NCBI GenBank assembly: GCA_035492055.1
Contig: DATJJR010000008.1
Span: 21,922 to 85,921, forward strand
Source: Ga0074130 sp035492055
GTDB lineage: Bacteria > Pseudomonadota > Gammaproteobacteria > Burkholderiales > Rhodocyclaceae
Direction: 5' to 3'
DNA length: 64,000 nucleotides
The translations under genes were made by a program, and so were the position numbers. The notes beneath the pieces are model-generated. The model searched no databases and was not told the DNA's origin. It saw only the letters and a program-made list of their open reading frames with translations. Position 1 is the stretch's first letter. Each line of letters opens with the position of its first letter. This document shows, one piece after another, positions 15,627-25,584 of this stretch.

Positions 15627-18482
15627 ATGGACTCGATCAAGATACGCGGTGCGCGCACGCACAATCTCAAGAACGTCAGCCTGGACCTGCCTCGCAACCA
15701 GTTGACAGTCATCACCGGTCTGTCAGGCTCAGGCAAGTCATCGCTGGCCTTCGACACGCTCTATGCCGAGGGCCAGCGACGTTACGTTGAATCGCTGTCG
15801 GCTTATGCGCGTCAGTTTCTGCAGATGATGGAAAAGCCTGATGTCGACTTGATTGAAGGCTTGTCGCCGGCAATCTCCATCGAACAGAAGGCCACCAGCC
15901 ACAATCCGCGCTCGACCGTTGGCACCGTCACCGAAATTCACGACTACCTGCGCCTGCTCTACGCCCGCGCCGGTACGCCGCACTGCCCCGATCACGGCCA
16001 GCCGCTCGCCGCCATGAGCGTGGCGCAAATGGTCGACCATGTGCTCGCGCTGCCTGAAGACACCAAGCTGATGATCCTCGCGCCGGTCGTCTCCGGCCGA
16101 AAGGGTGAGCAACTCGATCTTTTCACCGAGCTTCGTGCACAAGGTTTCGTACGTCTGCGCATCGACGGTGAAGTCCATGAAATCGATGCTTTGCCAAAGC
16201 TGACCAAGAGCCAGAAACATAGCGTGGATGTCGTCGTCGATCGCCTCAAAGTGCGTGCCGACCAGCGCCAACGACTCGCGGAATCCCTCGAAACGGCGCT
16301 CACGCATGCCGAAGGCCGCGCTATCGCACTCGAAATGGACAGTGGCACGGAACATTTGTTCTCGTCCAAGTTCGCCTGCCCGATCTGCAGTTATTCGCTG
16401 CCCGAACTTGAGCCGCGCCTGTTTTCCTTCAATAACCCGATGGGCGCCTGTCCGGAATGCGATGGCCTCGGCCAGATCCAGTTTTTCGATCCGTCACGTG
16501 TAGTCGCGTATCCGCACCTTTCCCTCGCTGCCGGTGCAATCAAGGGTTGGGACCGCCGCAATCAGTTTTACTTCCAGATGATCGAGAGCCTGGCGGCACA
16601 CTACGAATTTGACGTCGGCACGCCATTCGAGGATTTGCCAGCCGTGGCACAGGAGGTCGTACTCAACGGTTCGGGCAAGGAACAAATTCGCTTCGCCTAT
16701 CTGAACGAGCGCGGTAATCGCGTGACCAAGACGCATACGTTCGAAGGCATTGTGCACAGCCTCGAGCGTCGCTACAAGGAAACCGACTCGATCGCCGTGC
16801 GCGAGGAGTTGTCAAAATACCTCAATAACAAGTCGTGTCCGGCCTGTGAAGGCACACGCCTGCGTCGCGAAGCACGTCACGTGCATATCGGCGACAAGAA
16901 TATTTCCAGCATCAGCCGACTGTCGCTGGCGAACACGCGCGACTTTTTCAATCAGCTCACCCTCGAAGGCAATCGCGCGCAGGTGGCCGACAAAATCGTC
17001 AAGGAAATTACCAGTCGACTGTCGTTCCTCATTAACGTCGGCCTCGACTATCTCTCACTTGATCGTTCGGCCGAAACGCTGTCCGGCGGCGAAGCGCAGC
17101 GCATTCGCCTTGCTTCGCAGATTGGTTCCGGCCTCACCGGCGTGATGTATGTGCTCGACGAACCGTCCATTGGCCTGCATCAGCGCGACAACACGCGACT
17201 GCTCGAAACACTGACGCGCCTGCGCGACCTGGGTAATACCGTCATCGTCGTCGAACATGATCAGGAAGCCATTGAAACGGCCGACTACGTCGTCGATATC
17301 GGCCCCGGTGCGGGTGAACACGGCGGCCAGATCATGTCGCACGGCACACCGGCCGAAGTCACCGCCGATCCGAATTCGTTGACGGGCGCTTATCTCTCCG
17401 GTCGTCGCAGCATTGCCGTACCGAAAAAGCGCACCAAGGCCGATGCGGAACGCCAGCTGATCATCCACAACGCGCGCGGCAACAACCTCAAGCAGGTGAA
17501 CATGAGCCTGCCGGTCGGCCTACTGACATGCATCACAGGTGTGTCCGGTTCGGGCAAGTCGACGCTAATCAACGACACGCTGTACGCGGCGGCCGCACGT
17601 CACCTCTACGGCTCGTCCGCAGAACCGGCGGCGCACGACGCCATTCTCGGCCTTGAGTATTTCGACAAGGTCATCAACGTCGACCAATCACCGATCGGCC
17701 GCACACCACGTTCGAACCCTGCCACTTACACCGGTGTGCTAACGCCGATCCGCGAGCTGTATGCAGGCGTACCGCAAGCGCGCGAACGCGGTTACGGCCC
17801 AGGTCGTTTCAGCTTCAACGTGAAAGGCGGGCGTTGCGAAGCGTGCCAGGGCGACGGCATGATCAAGGTCGAAATGCACTTCTTGCCGGATATCTTCGTG
17901 CCTTGCGACGTCTGCCATGGCAAACGCTACAACCGTGAAACGCTCGAGATCCGATACAAGGGCAAGACCATTCATGAAGTCTTGCAGATGACCGTTGAGC
18001 ACGCGCGTGAATTCTTCGACGCAGTTCCCGTCATCGCGAAGAAGCTGCAAACGCTGGTGGATGTCGGTCTGTCCTACATCACGCTCGGCCAGTCAGCGAC
18101 AACGCTGTCCGGCGGCGAAGCGCAGCGTGTGAAACTGGCCCTCGAGCTGTCGAAGCGCGACACAGGCCGTACGCTCTACATTCTCGACGAGCCGACGACC
18201 GGCCTGCATTTCCAGGACATCGAAATGCTGCTCAAAGTACTGCATCGGCTGCGCGACGACGGCAATACCGTGGTCGTCATTGAACACAATCTTGACGTCA
18301 TCAAGACAGCCGACTGGCTCGTCGATCTTGGCCCTGAAGGTGGCGATGGCGGCGGACGCATCATCGCCACAGGAACGCCCGAAGATGTGGCTGCGAGCAC
18401 CTTGTCGCATACTGGTCGTTATCTGGCCAAAGTGTTGGCGCAACAGCCGTTGAGCAAGAAAACCCCAAGGAAACAGGTTTGA
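15627..18482 (+). CDS. uvrA: Excinuclease ABC subunit A
   Basis: 951 residues, full length. Two ABC ATPase modules have Walker A sites GLSGSGKSS (31-39) and GVSGSGKST (near 638) and two LSGGEAQR signatures. Cysteine pairs CPIC/CPEC and CEAC/CDVC form zinc modules. UvrA is the damage sensor of nucleotide excision repair and loads UvrB. In the 81 bases upstream I find no LexA-type CTG-N10-CAG box. Confidence 0.98.
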   Translation: MDSIKIRGARTHNLKNVSLDLPRNQLTVITGLSGSGKSSLAFDTLYAEGQRRYVESLSAYARQFLQMMEKPDVDLIEGLSPAISIEQKATSHNPRSTVGTVTEIHDYLRLLYARAGTPHCPDHGQPLAAMSVAQMVDHVLALPEDTKLMILAPVVSGRKGEQLDLFTELRAQGFVRLRIDGEVHEIDALPKLTKSQKHSVDVVVDRLKVRADQRQRLAESLETALTHAEGRAIALEMDSGTEHLFSSKFACPICSYSLPELEPRLFSFNNPMGACPECDGLGQIQFFDPSRVVAYPHLSLAAGAIKGWDRRNQFYFQMIESLAAHYEFDVGTPFEDLPAVAQEVVLNGSGKEQIRFAYLNERGNRVTKTHTFEGIVHSLERRYKETDSIAVREELSKYLNNKSCPACEGTRLRREARHVHIGDKNISSISRLSLANTRDFFNQLTLEGNRAQVADKIVKEITSRLSFLINVGLDYLSLDRSAETLSGGEAQRIRLASQIGSGLTGVMYVLDEPSIGLHQRDNTRLLETLTRLRDLGNTVIVVEHDQEAIETADYVVDIGPGAGEHGGQIMSHGTPAEVTADPNSLTGAYLSGRRSIAVPKKRTKADAERQLIIHNARGNNLKQVNMSLPVGLLTCITGVSGSGKSTLINDTLYAAAARHLYGSSAEPAAHDAILGLEYFDKVINVDQSPIGRTPRSNPATYTGVLTPIRELYAGVPQARERGYGPGRFSFNVKGGRCEACQGDGMIKVEMHFLPDIFVPCDVCHGKRYNRETLEIRYKGKTIHEVLQMTVEHAREFFDAVPVIAKKLQTLVDVGLSYITLGQSATTLSGGEAQRVKLALELSKRDTGRTLYILDEPTTGLHFQDIEMLLKVLHRLRDDGNTVVVIEHNLDVIKTADWLVDLGPEGGDGGGRIIATGTPEDVAASTLSHTGRYLAKVLAQQPLSKKTPRKQV

Positions 18483-18487
18483 AGAAA

Positions 18488-18525
18488 CCCGTGCGGATCG
18501 TGATGCTCGCAACAATCCGCGCGGG
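18488..18525. terminator. Terminator between uvrA and the receiver gene
   Basis: CCCGTGCGGAT (18488-18498) pairs with ATCCGCGCGGG (18515-18525) apart from one T-G pair. An A-run follows on the plus strand and GTTTCTTC follows on the minus strand, so it mainly ends the minus-strand sensory operon. Confidence 0.7.
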
Positions 18526-18545
18526 AAAAAGGTTGCGCCCGCGGG

Positions 18546-18944
18546 CTAAGAGACGAGGTGATTGCCGATGCGTTCCAGCACGGTGACAGGGTCAACCGGC
18601 TTGGAAATATAGTCGATTGCACCGAGCGCAAAACCGCGCTTCTCGTCTTCGATTGAGTCCAGCGTCGTAATGAATACCACCGGGATATCCCGCGTCTGCG
18701 TGCTTGCCTTCAGCTCGCGACACACCGCATAGCCGTCCATGTCCGGCATCATGATATCGAGCAGAATCAGTGCCGGTGGTGCGTCGGATGTCGCGATGCG
18801 CAGGCCGCGCCGACCATTGTTGGCCACTTTGACCTCGTAGTGTTCGCACAATAATTCACTCATCAAGGAAAGATTGTCCGGCGTGTCATCGATGACCAGC
18901 ACAATGGGTTTCTTTGCTGCACCGAGCGTACCTTCCACCACCAT
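18546..18944 (-). CDS. Single-domain response regulator (receiver only)
   Basis: 132 residues forming one CheY-like receiver: acidic pair Asp19/Asp20, phospho-acceptor Asp63 in LLDIMMPDMDG, Thr93/94 and Lys115 in ISKP. There is no output domain. It starts 1 base past the stop of the hybrid kinase, so the two are translated together, and it probably takes phosphate from the kinase's HPt domain. It resembles single-receiver proteins that relay to a distant effector. Confidence 0.9.
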   Translation of the reverse strand: MVVEGTLGAAKKPIVLVIDDTPDNLSLMSELLCEHYEVKVANNGRRGLRIATSDAPPALILLDIMMPDMDGYAVCRELKASTQTRDIPVVFITTLDSIEDEKRGFALGAIDYISKPVDPVTVLERIGNHLVS

Positions 18945-18945
18945 T

Positions 18946-21900
18946 TCATGCTCCTTTCAATTGCTGGCGATACGTCGCCAGCGCCTCGGCAAGGCAACTT
19001 TCCGCCTTGTCGAAATCAAAATTCGTAATGCTTTCGGCAAGTGTTTGTACAGTCCGAGGAAAAATATTCGCGAACACGCTGCGGTTGGCCTCGAACACAT
19101 GTCCCGCCTTGGGCGAGGATGCTTGCAATAGATTCGCCAATTCCGTGATCAGCGCTTCGATATCCACATCAGCGTGCATGCGTGTTGCAGTACCTGAAGC
19201 GGCCGTCGGCTCCTGCGGCAGTTGTGCCAATAACGCATCGATGAATGCACGCAATTGCGTATCCAGCGCAGCAAGATCATCGTGCAAAGCATCGACACTT
19301 TCCGAGCGCTTGAGCCGCGACTCAACGTGGGTCGCGGCCTCCTGTATCGTCGTTGCACCAATATTGCCGGCCACGCCTTTAAGCGTATGCATTGCACGCA
19401 ACGCGGCCTCTTCATCGCCGCCCTGTAAGGCCGTGCGACAGGCATTCACACATTCCCGCTGGCCGATACAGAATTTACGCAGCATGGAAAAATACAAGGA
19501 CGATTTATTAAGCATGCGTCGCATGCCTAGTGCTACATCGAGCCCCGGCACATCCAGCGCGGGCATTTCAGATGAGGCGTGGCGAGATGTTTTCTCTTCG
19601 TGATTCAGATGCTTCGTCGCGCTCTGATCGAACTTCAGCCACTTGCGCAACACCTGCCACAATATTTCCGGCTCGATCGGCTTGGCCACGTGATCATTCA
19701 TGCCGGCGGCGATGCAGGCAAGGCGGTCTGATGCCATTGCATTTGCTGTCATCGCGACGATAGGCAATCTATCAAGACCTAACAGACCGCGCATGGTGCG
19801 TGTGGCCGTGACACCGTCCATCACGGGCATTTGCATGTCCATGAGCACCAGATCGTATTCGCCCGGGCGCGCATTGCGTATTTTCGCCACAGCCTGTGCG
19901 CCGTCGGCAACGACCGTCACACGGCAACCCGCCTCTTCAAGCAAGGCGACCGCGACTTCCTGATTGAGCTCGTTATCCTCGGCAAGCAGAATACGCGCAC
20001 CGCCAAAGTCGACGCTGCCGTAGCTGGCCGTCGATGCTTCATGAACGTCGCGACTTTCCTCTCGCCCTTTACCGAACGTGCGCATGACCGTATCGATCAG
20101 CAAGGAAGGATTGACCGGCTTGATCAACACCTGTTCGATGTTTGAAGACTGCGCGCGTTTCATCACTTCCTCGCGTCCGTAGGCGGTGACAAGGATGATG
20201 TGCGGCGCCGGTATCAACTGCATTTCGGCAATTCGGCGCACGGTTTCAATCCCATCCATGCCCGGCATCTGCCAATCAAGCATCACCAGCTCATACGGGC
20301 GTCCGGCCGCTGCTGCATCATGCACGGATTGCAACGCCTGATCGCCGGAAGCCGCCTCGCCAACGGAAAAGGAATGCGCCGTCATCATGTCGGACAACAC
20401 ACGGCGCGCCGTATCATTGTCATCGACCACGAGCACGCGCCGGCCGCGCAGATCGATATGCGGTACGGGAATCCGATGCTTGCTGCTTTTCTGCAAATGC
20501 GCAGTGAACCAGAACGTCGACCCCACACCAATACTGCTTTCGACACCGACATCGCCGCCCATCATATGCGCGAGGCTGCGGCTGATCGCCAAGCCGAGGC
20601 CTGTACCACCGTATTTGCGAGTGATCGAGGTGTCGGCCTGCTGAAAACTCTTGAACAGGTTGTCCATCTGCGTCGGCGTCAGGCCGATGCCGGTATCGTG
20701 TACCGCGAAATGGAGCATGACGTGCTTTTCATCCTCCGCCTGTTTGCGGATGCGAATATCAACCTCGCCTTTTTCCGTGAACTTGATCGCGTTATTGGCG
20801 TAGTTGATGAGAATCTGGCCGATACGCAAGGGATCACCCACAAGATCGTTGGGCACGTCGGCCGCAACGTCGAATACCAGCTCCAGGCCTTTTTCCACGG
20901 CCTTTGCTGAAATCAGGTTGGCGACGTTGTCGAGCACGGCCTCGAGCGACATCTCGATCTGCTCGATGGACAGCTTGCCAGCCTCGATCTTCGACTGGTC
21001 GAGAATGTCATTGATGATGCCCATCAAATGCTGACCCGATTGCTGGAGCTTGCGCACGTAATCATGCTGACGCTGCGACAGATCGGTCTTCATGATCAGA
21101 TGCGTCATGCCGATGATGGCATTCATCGGTGTGCGGATTTCATGGCTCATGTTCGCCAGGAATTCCGCCTTGGTCCGCGCCGCATCCTCCGCCACTTGCT
21201 TGGCTTGGGCCATTGCCAATTCGGCCGCTTTCTGCTCTGAAATGTCGACAATCGTGCCAACCAGCCCACCGGGGCAGCCATTGCTCAGTCGGAAGCCGGA
21301 TACGAAATAAAGTGTCTGGTGCAATTTTCCGTCGGCATACAACATGCTCATCTCACGCCGAACCTGGCCCGCGTTGCGGATCGCCTCTTCGTCTTCTCGC
21401 TGGTACTGAACGCGATCGGCTTCCGGCAGATAGTCGAGTTCAAGCACGGTCTTGCCGATGAGATCGTTGCGATCCACATCGAACACGGCCTCATACGCCC
21501 GGTTGAAACCGAGGAAACGCGTATCGGCATCCTTGTAGAACACCGGGTACGGCATTGTGTCGATCAACACCTGTTGCAAATGCAGGCTCTCACGGAGCTG
21601 CAGATCGAGGCGCTTGCGTTCGCTCACATCGTTACAGATACCGACACGTCCGATGAGCTCACCATCACTTCCAAACACCGGCGTAATGGTCGCGCTCATC
21701 CAGTATGTAGATCCATCTTTCCGGTGCGCCTGGAACTCGCCGCGCAGGCTCTCACCACGCTGCATCGCCGCTTCCAGTTCGGCGCCGAATGTTTGGCGCG
21801 TCTCCTCTCCCATGAGAACGAGCAACGGCAGGCCAAGCAACGCCTCACCCACATAGCCGCTGCCGCGCTGGAAGCTCGAGTTGCCCCACTGGATATGGCC

Positions 21901-23043
21901 CGTCGCATTCATCACCACAATACCGGCCGTACTCGATTCGAGCGCTGCACCGAGCATGGCAAAACGTTCCCGCGCTTCTCGGCCGTGTTCACGCATGCGT
22001 ACCATTGCCAGCAAAAGCATGCTGGACAGCACAACCGCACAGAAGGCGATCGCACCGATCGTCAGGCGAAATCCCGGGACAAACCAGTCGCTCGTGTCAT
22101 ACAGCCCGATCAAGCGCCAGCTCCCGGTCGGATCGCCCCAATCCACGGAACTAACGGCCACGGCATTGCGCGTCCCTCGCCATTCGGCATAGTCTGCATC
22201 GGGATCAAGCGGCAATTGCACCGGCGTCTTTTTTTCGAAGACATTCCCGAATTGGCGTACCTTCTGAATTGCTGCCAAACGTTCCGGCGTGATCTCGCCA
22301 ATCACAGAAAACACCAGCTTCGGGTCCTTGGCAGCAAATACCACACCTTGCGGCGACACCAGCATGACCTGTCCGCCCACCGAATGAAGCAATCCATCGA
22401 TTGCATCCACGGGCATCTTGATCACGGCTGTACCAACGATTTTTTGTGTCGCCCGCGTGCCGGTATACAGCGGCGCGGCATAAAACAAGCCACGATTGCC
22501 AGTGGGCATGCCAACCGCCGCATAGATGGCCGGTATGCCCTGCATTGCACGCTGGAAATAAGGCCGATAGCCGGCGTTCGTACCCGTGATCGTGGCGCTT
22601 TCGGTTTCGTCGGCCACGACAATACCGTCACGATTGAGCAGCCATACGGCTTCGGCATTCAGATATTCGCGTACAGGCCTCAATTGCGCCAACACATGCG
22701 GATCATCACGCAAGTGAGGGTCTGCCACTTTTGCAGCAAGCGTTTCCTGCAAACCCAAGGTAATGGCCATGCCCATGACTTGGTTGCTGGACATTTCGGC
22801 GGAAAGGCGGGTGGCAACATCCGACACTTGCGTGACGAATTGATCGCGTTCGTGAGTAAAAATCACCTCACCGGTCCACTTGACTACCGCCCATGCACAT
22901 AATGCGGCGAGCAAAAGCGTCACCGCGCCGGGACGGCAGCGACGAATGCTTTCAATCAACGGATGGTTGTCGACGACGGTGCCTGGCGTACCGACGCCAT
23001 CGCCGAACAGGTGTGTATTGCGCGAATCGGGATTGCTATCCAT
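18946..23043 (-). CDS. Membrane hybrid sensor histidine kinase (Cache-PAS-PAS-HisKA-HATPase-REC-REC-HPt)
   Basis: 1365 residues from the ATG at 23043; an in-frame TTG one codon earlier is less likely. The order is: membrane helix (about 38-60), periplasmic Cache-type sensor, second helix (about 328-352), two PAS domains, HisKA with His634 in MSHEIRTPMN, HATPase with DTGIGLT and GGTGLGL, receiver 1 (Asp923 in LDWQMPGMDG), receiver 2 (Asp1069 in MDMQMPVMDG), and an HPt domain (His1219 in MHTLKGVAGN). This is a complete internal phosphorelay of the BarA/EvgS type. Neighbours upstream are a diguanylate cyclase and a periplasmic binding protein, so c-di-GMP and phosphorelay signals may share an input. 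The stimulus is unknown. Confidence 0.9.
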   Translation of the reverse strand: MDSNPDSRNTHLFGDGVGTPGTVVDNHPLIESIRRCRPGAVTLLLAALCAWAVVKWTGEVIFTHERDQFVTQVSDVATRLSAEMSSNQVMGMAITLGLQETLAAKVADPHLRDDPHVLAQLRPVREYLNAEAVWLLNRDGIVVADETESATITGTNAGYRPYFQRAMQGIPAIYAAVGMPTGNRGLFYAAPLYTGTRATQKIVGTAVIKMPVDAIDGLLHSVGGQVMLVSPQGVVFAAKDPKLVFSVIGEITPERLAAIQKVRQFGNVFEKKTPVQLPLDPDADYAEWRGTRNAVAVSSVDWGDPTGSWRLIGLYDTSDWFVPGFRLTIGAIAFCAVVLSSMLLLAMVRMREHGREARERFAMLGAALESSTAGIVVMNATGHIQWGNSSFQRGSGYVGEALLGLPLLVLMGEETRQTFGAELEAAMQRGESLRGEFQAHRKDGSTYWMSATITPVFGSDGELIGRVGICNDVSERKRLDLQLRESLHLQQVLIDTMPYPVFYKDADTRFLGFNRAYEAVFDVDRNDLIGKTVLELDYLPEADRVQYQREDEEAIRNAGQVRREMSMLYADGKLHQTLYFVSGFRLSNGCPGGLVGTIVDISEQKAAELAMAQAKQVAEDAARTKAEFLANMSHEIRTPMNAIIGMTHLIMKTDLSQRQHDYVRKLQQSGQHLMGIINDILDQSKIEAGKLSIEQIEMSLEAVLDNVANLISAKAVEKGLELVFDVAADVPNDLVGDPLRIGQILINYANNAIKFTEKGEVDIRIRKQAEDEKHVMLHFAVHDTGIGLTPTQMDNLFKSFQQADTSITRKYGGTGLGLAISRSLAHMMGGDVGVESSIGVGSTFWFTAHLQKSSKHRIPVPHIDLRGRRVLVVDDNDTARRVLSDMMTAHSFSVGEAASGDQALQSVHDAAAAGRPYELVMLDWQMPGMDGIETVRRIAEMQLIPAPHIILVTAYGREEVMKRAQSSNIEQVLIKPVNPSLLIDTVMRTFGKGREESRDVHEASTASYGSVDFGGARILLAEDNELNQEVAVALLEEAGCRVTVVADGAQAVAKIRNARPGEYDLVLMDMQMPVMDGVTATRTMRGLLGLDRLPIVAMTANAMASDRLACIAAGMNDHVAKPIEPEILWQVLRKWLKFDQSATKHLNHEEKTSRHASSEMPALDVPGLDVALGMRRMLNKSSLYFSMLRKFCIGQRECVNACRTALQGGDEEAALRAMHTLKGVAGNIGATTIQEAATHVESRLKRSESVDALHDDLAALDTQLRAFIDALLAQLPQEPTAASGTATRMHADVDIEALITELANLLQASSPKAGHVFEANRSVFANIFPRTVQTLAESITNFDFDKAESCLAEALATYRQQLKGA

Positions 23044-23106
23044 CAACGAACGCCCCCTGTCACTGTCGCCTCATTGTGCACTGATCACCGGTTTTCCGGC
23101 GCAATG

Positions 23107-24414
23107 TCAGCGCGCTGTTTTTTCAGCAGCTTCTACACGGTTACGGCCGTTCGCCTTGGCAACATAAAGCGCGGCATCAGCCTTGGCCAGCAAGCCGTCC
23201 ACTGTTGGATCATCCCCCGGATATTCAGCCACACCGAAACTCGCGGTGCAGTAAATCGCCTGTTCACCGACCAGATTGTGCCCGAAGGATTGGCGTACGC
23301 GCTCCATGGCTTGCACAGCTTCGTCGAGTGGTGTGTCCGGCATGAGAATAGCGAATTCCTCGCCACCTATACGTGCGACAAGATCCACCTCGCGCATCGA
23401 TTCAACCAGCAATAGCGCGCGATTCACCAACACCCGATCCCCGGCAGCGTGACCATAGCTGTCGTTGATGGTTTTGAAATGATCGAGGTCCAGCAGCGCC
23501 ATCGAAAAGCTCGTGCCGTAGCGTTGCGCGCGCAGCACTTCCTGTTCAGCGGCCAGCATGAATGCGCGGCGATTGGGCAAGCTGGTCAGCATGTCGGTCC
23601 GGGCAAGGACTTCTGCCGCCTCCTTGCGTTGCCGCAATTCTTCCGTCGCTTGCGAGATTTTTTCCTGCAATTCGGACTGCACCAGTGTCACTCGTTCCGC
23701 CATGGCATTGATATCGTTGCCGAGCACCTCGAGCGTATGCCTGCCGTCGTCGATGACGCGTGCCGTCAATTCGCCACGGCCAATACGATCGACCACATCG
23801 GCAATATGCGCCAGCGGCTCGGTAATGCCGCGAGCCATGCGCAAGGCCAGCCACACGCCGAGCGCCAATCCACCGATGGCAATGTCGAAACCGATCAGAA
23901 TCTGGGTATTGCGCGTCTCGATCAATCGCGCACGCGACACCTCCAACACGACATAGCCGGAAATGTGCGAGCCGGTATTTACATCGCCTGCACCGTAAAG
24001 ATCGTCGATGGGCAACACGGTACGATTGATCGGCATCACCAGAACGAAACGGTCTGACAGCTCGGTGAGTGATTCACGCACGCCAGGCGTAGCCACCGAA
24101 TGACTGTTGTCGCCTGCGCGTGCCAGCACCTGGCCGTGCTCGCCGAAAATAGTGACACCGAGAATATCCGGGTCGTCCTTCTGTGCCGCTTCAGCCAGGG
24201 CCCGCAGCGCATCCCTGCCGCCGGAGAAGATGCCGTACTCAGCCGCTGTACCGATCTGGCGCGCAAGCGAACGCTCGCGATCCTTCAGCGCATTCTCGAC
24301 CTCGCCAGAGTTCCAGCCAACATAGATACACGCCAGCAGCAGCGCGACCAACGTGGCCGGTAGCAACGCCAACATCATCATGCGATTACGGAAGCCGGCG
24401 TCCTTTATGGACAT
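23107..24414 (-). CDS. Membrane diguanylate cyclase (HAMP-GGDEF)
   Basis: 435 residues: N-terminal helix (about 12-33), periplasmic sensor of about 130 residues, second helix (about 172-194), HAMP region, coiled coil, and GGDEF domain. The active motif is GGEEF (350-354). Exactly five residues before it lies REVD, matching the RxxD inhibitory site, so it should make c-di-GMP with product feedback. The periplasmic part resembles the CHASE8-like sensors found beside ABC-type binding proteins. It ends 63 bases before the hybrid kinase gene. Confidence 0.92.
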   Translation of the reverse strand: MSIKDAGFRNRMMMLALLPATLVALLLACIYVGWNSGEVENALKDRERSLARQIGTAAEYGIFSGGRDALRALAEAAQKDDPDILGVTIFGEHGQVLARAGDNSHSVATPGVRESLTELSDRFVLVMPINRTVLPIDDLYGAGDVNTGSHISGYVVLEVSRARLIETRNTQILIGFDIAIGGLALGVWLALRMARGITEPLAHIADVVDRIGRGELTARVIDDGRHTLEVLGNDINAMAERVTLVQSELQEKISQATEELRQRKEAAEVLARTDMLTSLPNRRAFMLAAEQEVLRAQRYGTSFSMALLDLDHFKTINDSYGHAAGDRVLVNRALLLVESMREVDLVARIGGEEFAILMPDTPLDEAVQAMERVRQSFGHNLVGEQAIYCTASFGVAEYPGDDPTVDGLLAKADAALYVAKANGRNRVEAAEKTAR

Positions 24415-24541
24415 ATCATCTCTCCCCCTTGCCAGCCAAGGGATTGGCGCAGTTCGTCAAGTCGATAGTCTGGCAATGCACCGATTTTATCGGGGCAATG
24501 CTGACGAAATCTTGCTGATCCCTTGAATACATTCATGGCAC

Positions 24542-25465
24542 TTACCTGCCCTGCAATTGAATGGTCAGCGCATCAGCGCTGAGACGGAAGCCGAGCGAGC
24601 GGGCCACATTGATATTCACACCGACGGAGAAATCCGTCGGACTCTGCACCGATACACTGCTGCCGGTTGGGTTGCCAACGAGCAAACCGTGCACGATGCG
24701 TGCGGTCTGCGTGCCGATCTGTGTGGGCGTCGAATACAAGGCCAGCATTGCGCCTGCGCGCACATAGGCAGGCGAGTAGCCGATCAATGGAATTTTCTGG
24801 CGATAGGACGCCAACAAAATGTTCTGGATCGAAGCGCTGTTGTAAATCGTTGCATCAGGTACGGCGAGCAGCATGTCGTTTTCGTCCAGCACGCGCTGCA
24901 ATACCGGATACAAGGCATCTTCCCCGCCGTTCACACGATAGACGTTCAATTGCAGGCCTTGATCCGCAGCCGCTTTTTCGAGTCCGGCCTGATATTGCGC
25001 AGACTCTGTACCGATCAGGATGCCGATCCGGCTCAGGGTTGGAAACGCATAACGCAACAAGGCCATCTGCCGCCCCGGCGGCTGGTCGAGCACAACAGCG
25101 ATGAGTGGCTGTGCAATGCGTTTGCGCTGCGCTTCAAATGCGCTGCTAGGGATCGTGGTCGCAATCACGGGGACACGCCCCAGACGACCGCCGGCCGAAG
25201 CATCTGCAAGCCCCGTCAATGCCGGCGTGCCGATACTGACGACCAGTTTCACCTGGGGTGGCAATACCTGTTGCGTCACATCCGCCCACGGCTTGATGAT
25301 GGCGTCAACGGTTGGGTCACTCTGCTGCAACTGATCACGCACAGTCTCGGCAACGGTTGCGTAATCAGGACTCCCGGCACTCACGGCAATCCAGACCGTC
25401 TCGGCATGGCCGGCCACCGCATGGCCGGCAAGCATCAATGCAAGCAGAAGAGCGCGCAGGCGCAT
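24542..25465 (-). CDS. Periplasmic ABC-type substrate-binding protein (PF04392-like)
   Basis: 307 residues. Signal peptide to about residue 21 (ALMLAGHAVAGHA), then a two-lobed periplasmic fold with VKLVVSIGTPALTGLAD and PLIGYSPAYVRAGAMLALYS, typical of the uncharacterised ABC_sub_bind family. No ABC permease or ATPase lies nearby. In this setting it more likely presents a ligand to the membrane kinase or cyclase than feeds a transporter; that is inference. The gap to the TonB receptor is 119 bases. Confidence 0.8.
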   Translation of the reverse strand: MRLRALLLALMLAGHAVAGHAETVWIAVSAGSPDYATVAETVRDQLQQSDPTVDAIIKPWADVTQQVLPPQVKLVVSIGTPALTGLADASAGGRLGRVPVIATTIPSSAFEAQRKRIAQPLIAVVLDQPPGRQMALLRYAFPTLSRIGILIGTESAQYQAGLEKAAADQGLQLNVYRVNGGEDALYPVLQRVLDENDMLLAVPDATIYNSASIQNILLASYRQKIPLIGYSPAYVRAGAMLALYSTPTQIGTQTARIVHGLLVGNPTGSSVSVQSPTDFSVGVNINVARSLGFRLSADALTIQLQGR

Positions 25466-25584
25466 CTCAATGCTTCACTTCCTGGCGCAACAGAGCAGCG
25501 TCCTTCTTGATAAAAAATGCAACATCTGTCTCGGCGAATTTCATTTGTACATTGTATCCCGCGAGACAACGTTCGCCGACGCGC

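Noticed and set aside
21319..22902. 527-residue open frame antisense to the hybrid kinase
   Set aside because: Lies entirely inside a well-supported kinase gene; His/Arg/Gln-rich composition is typical of antisense translation.
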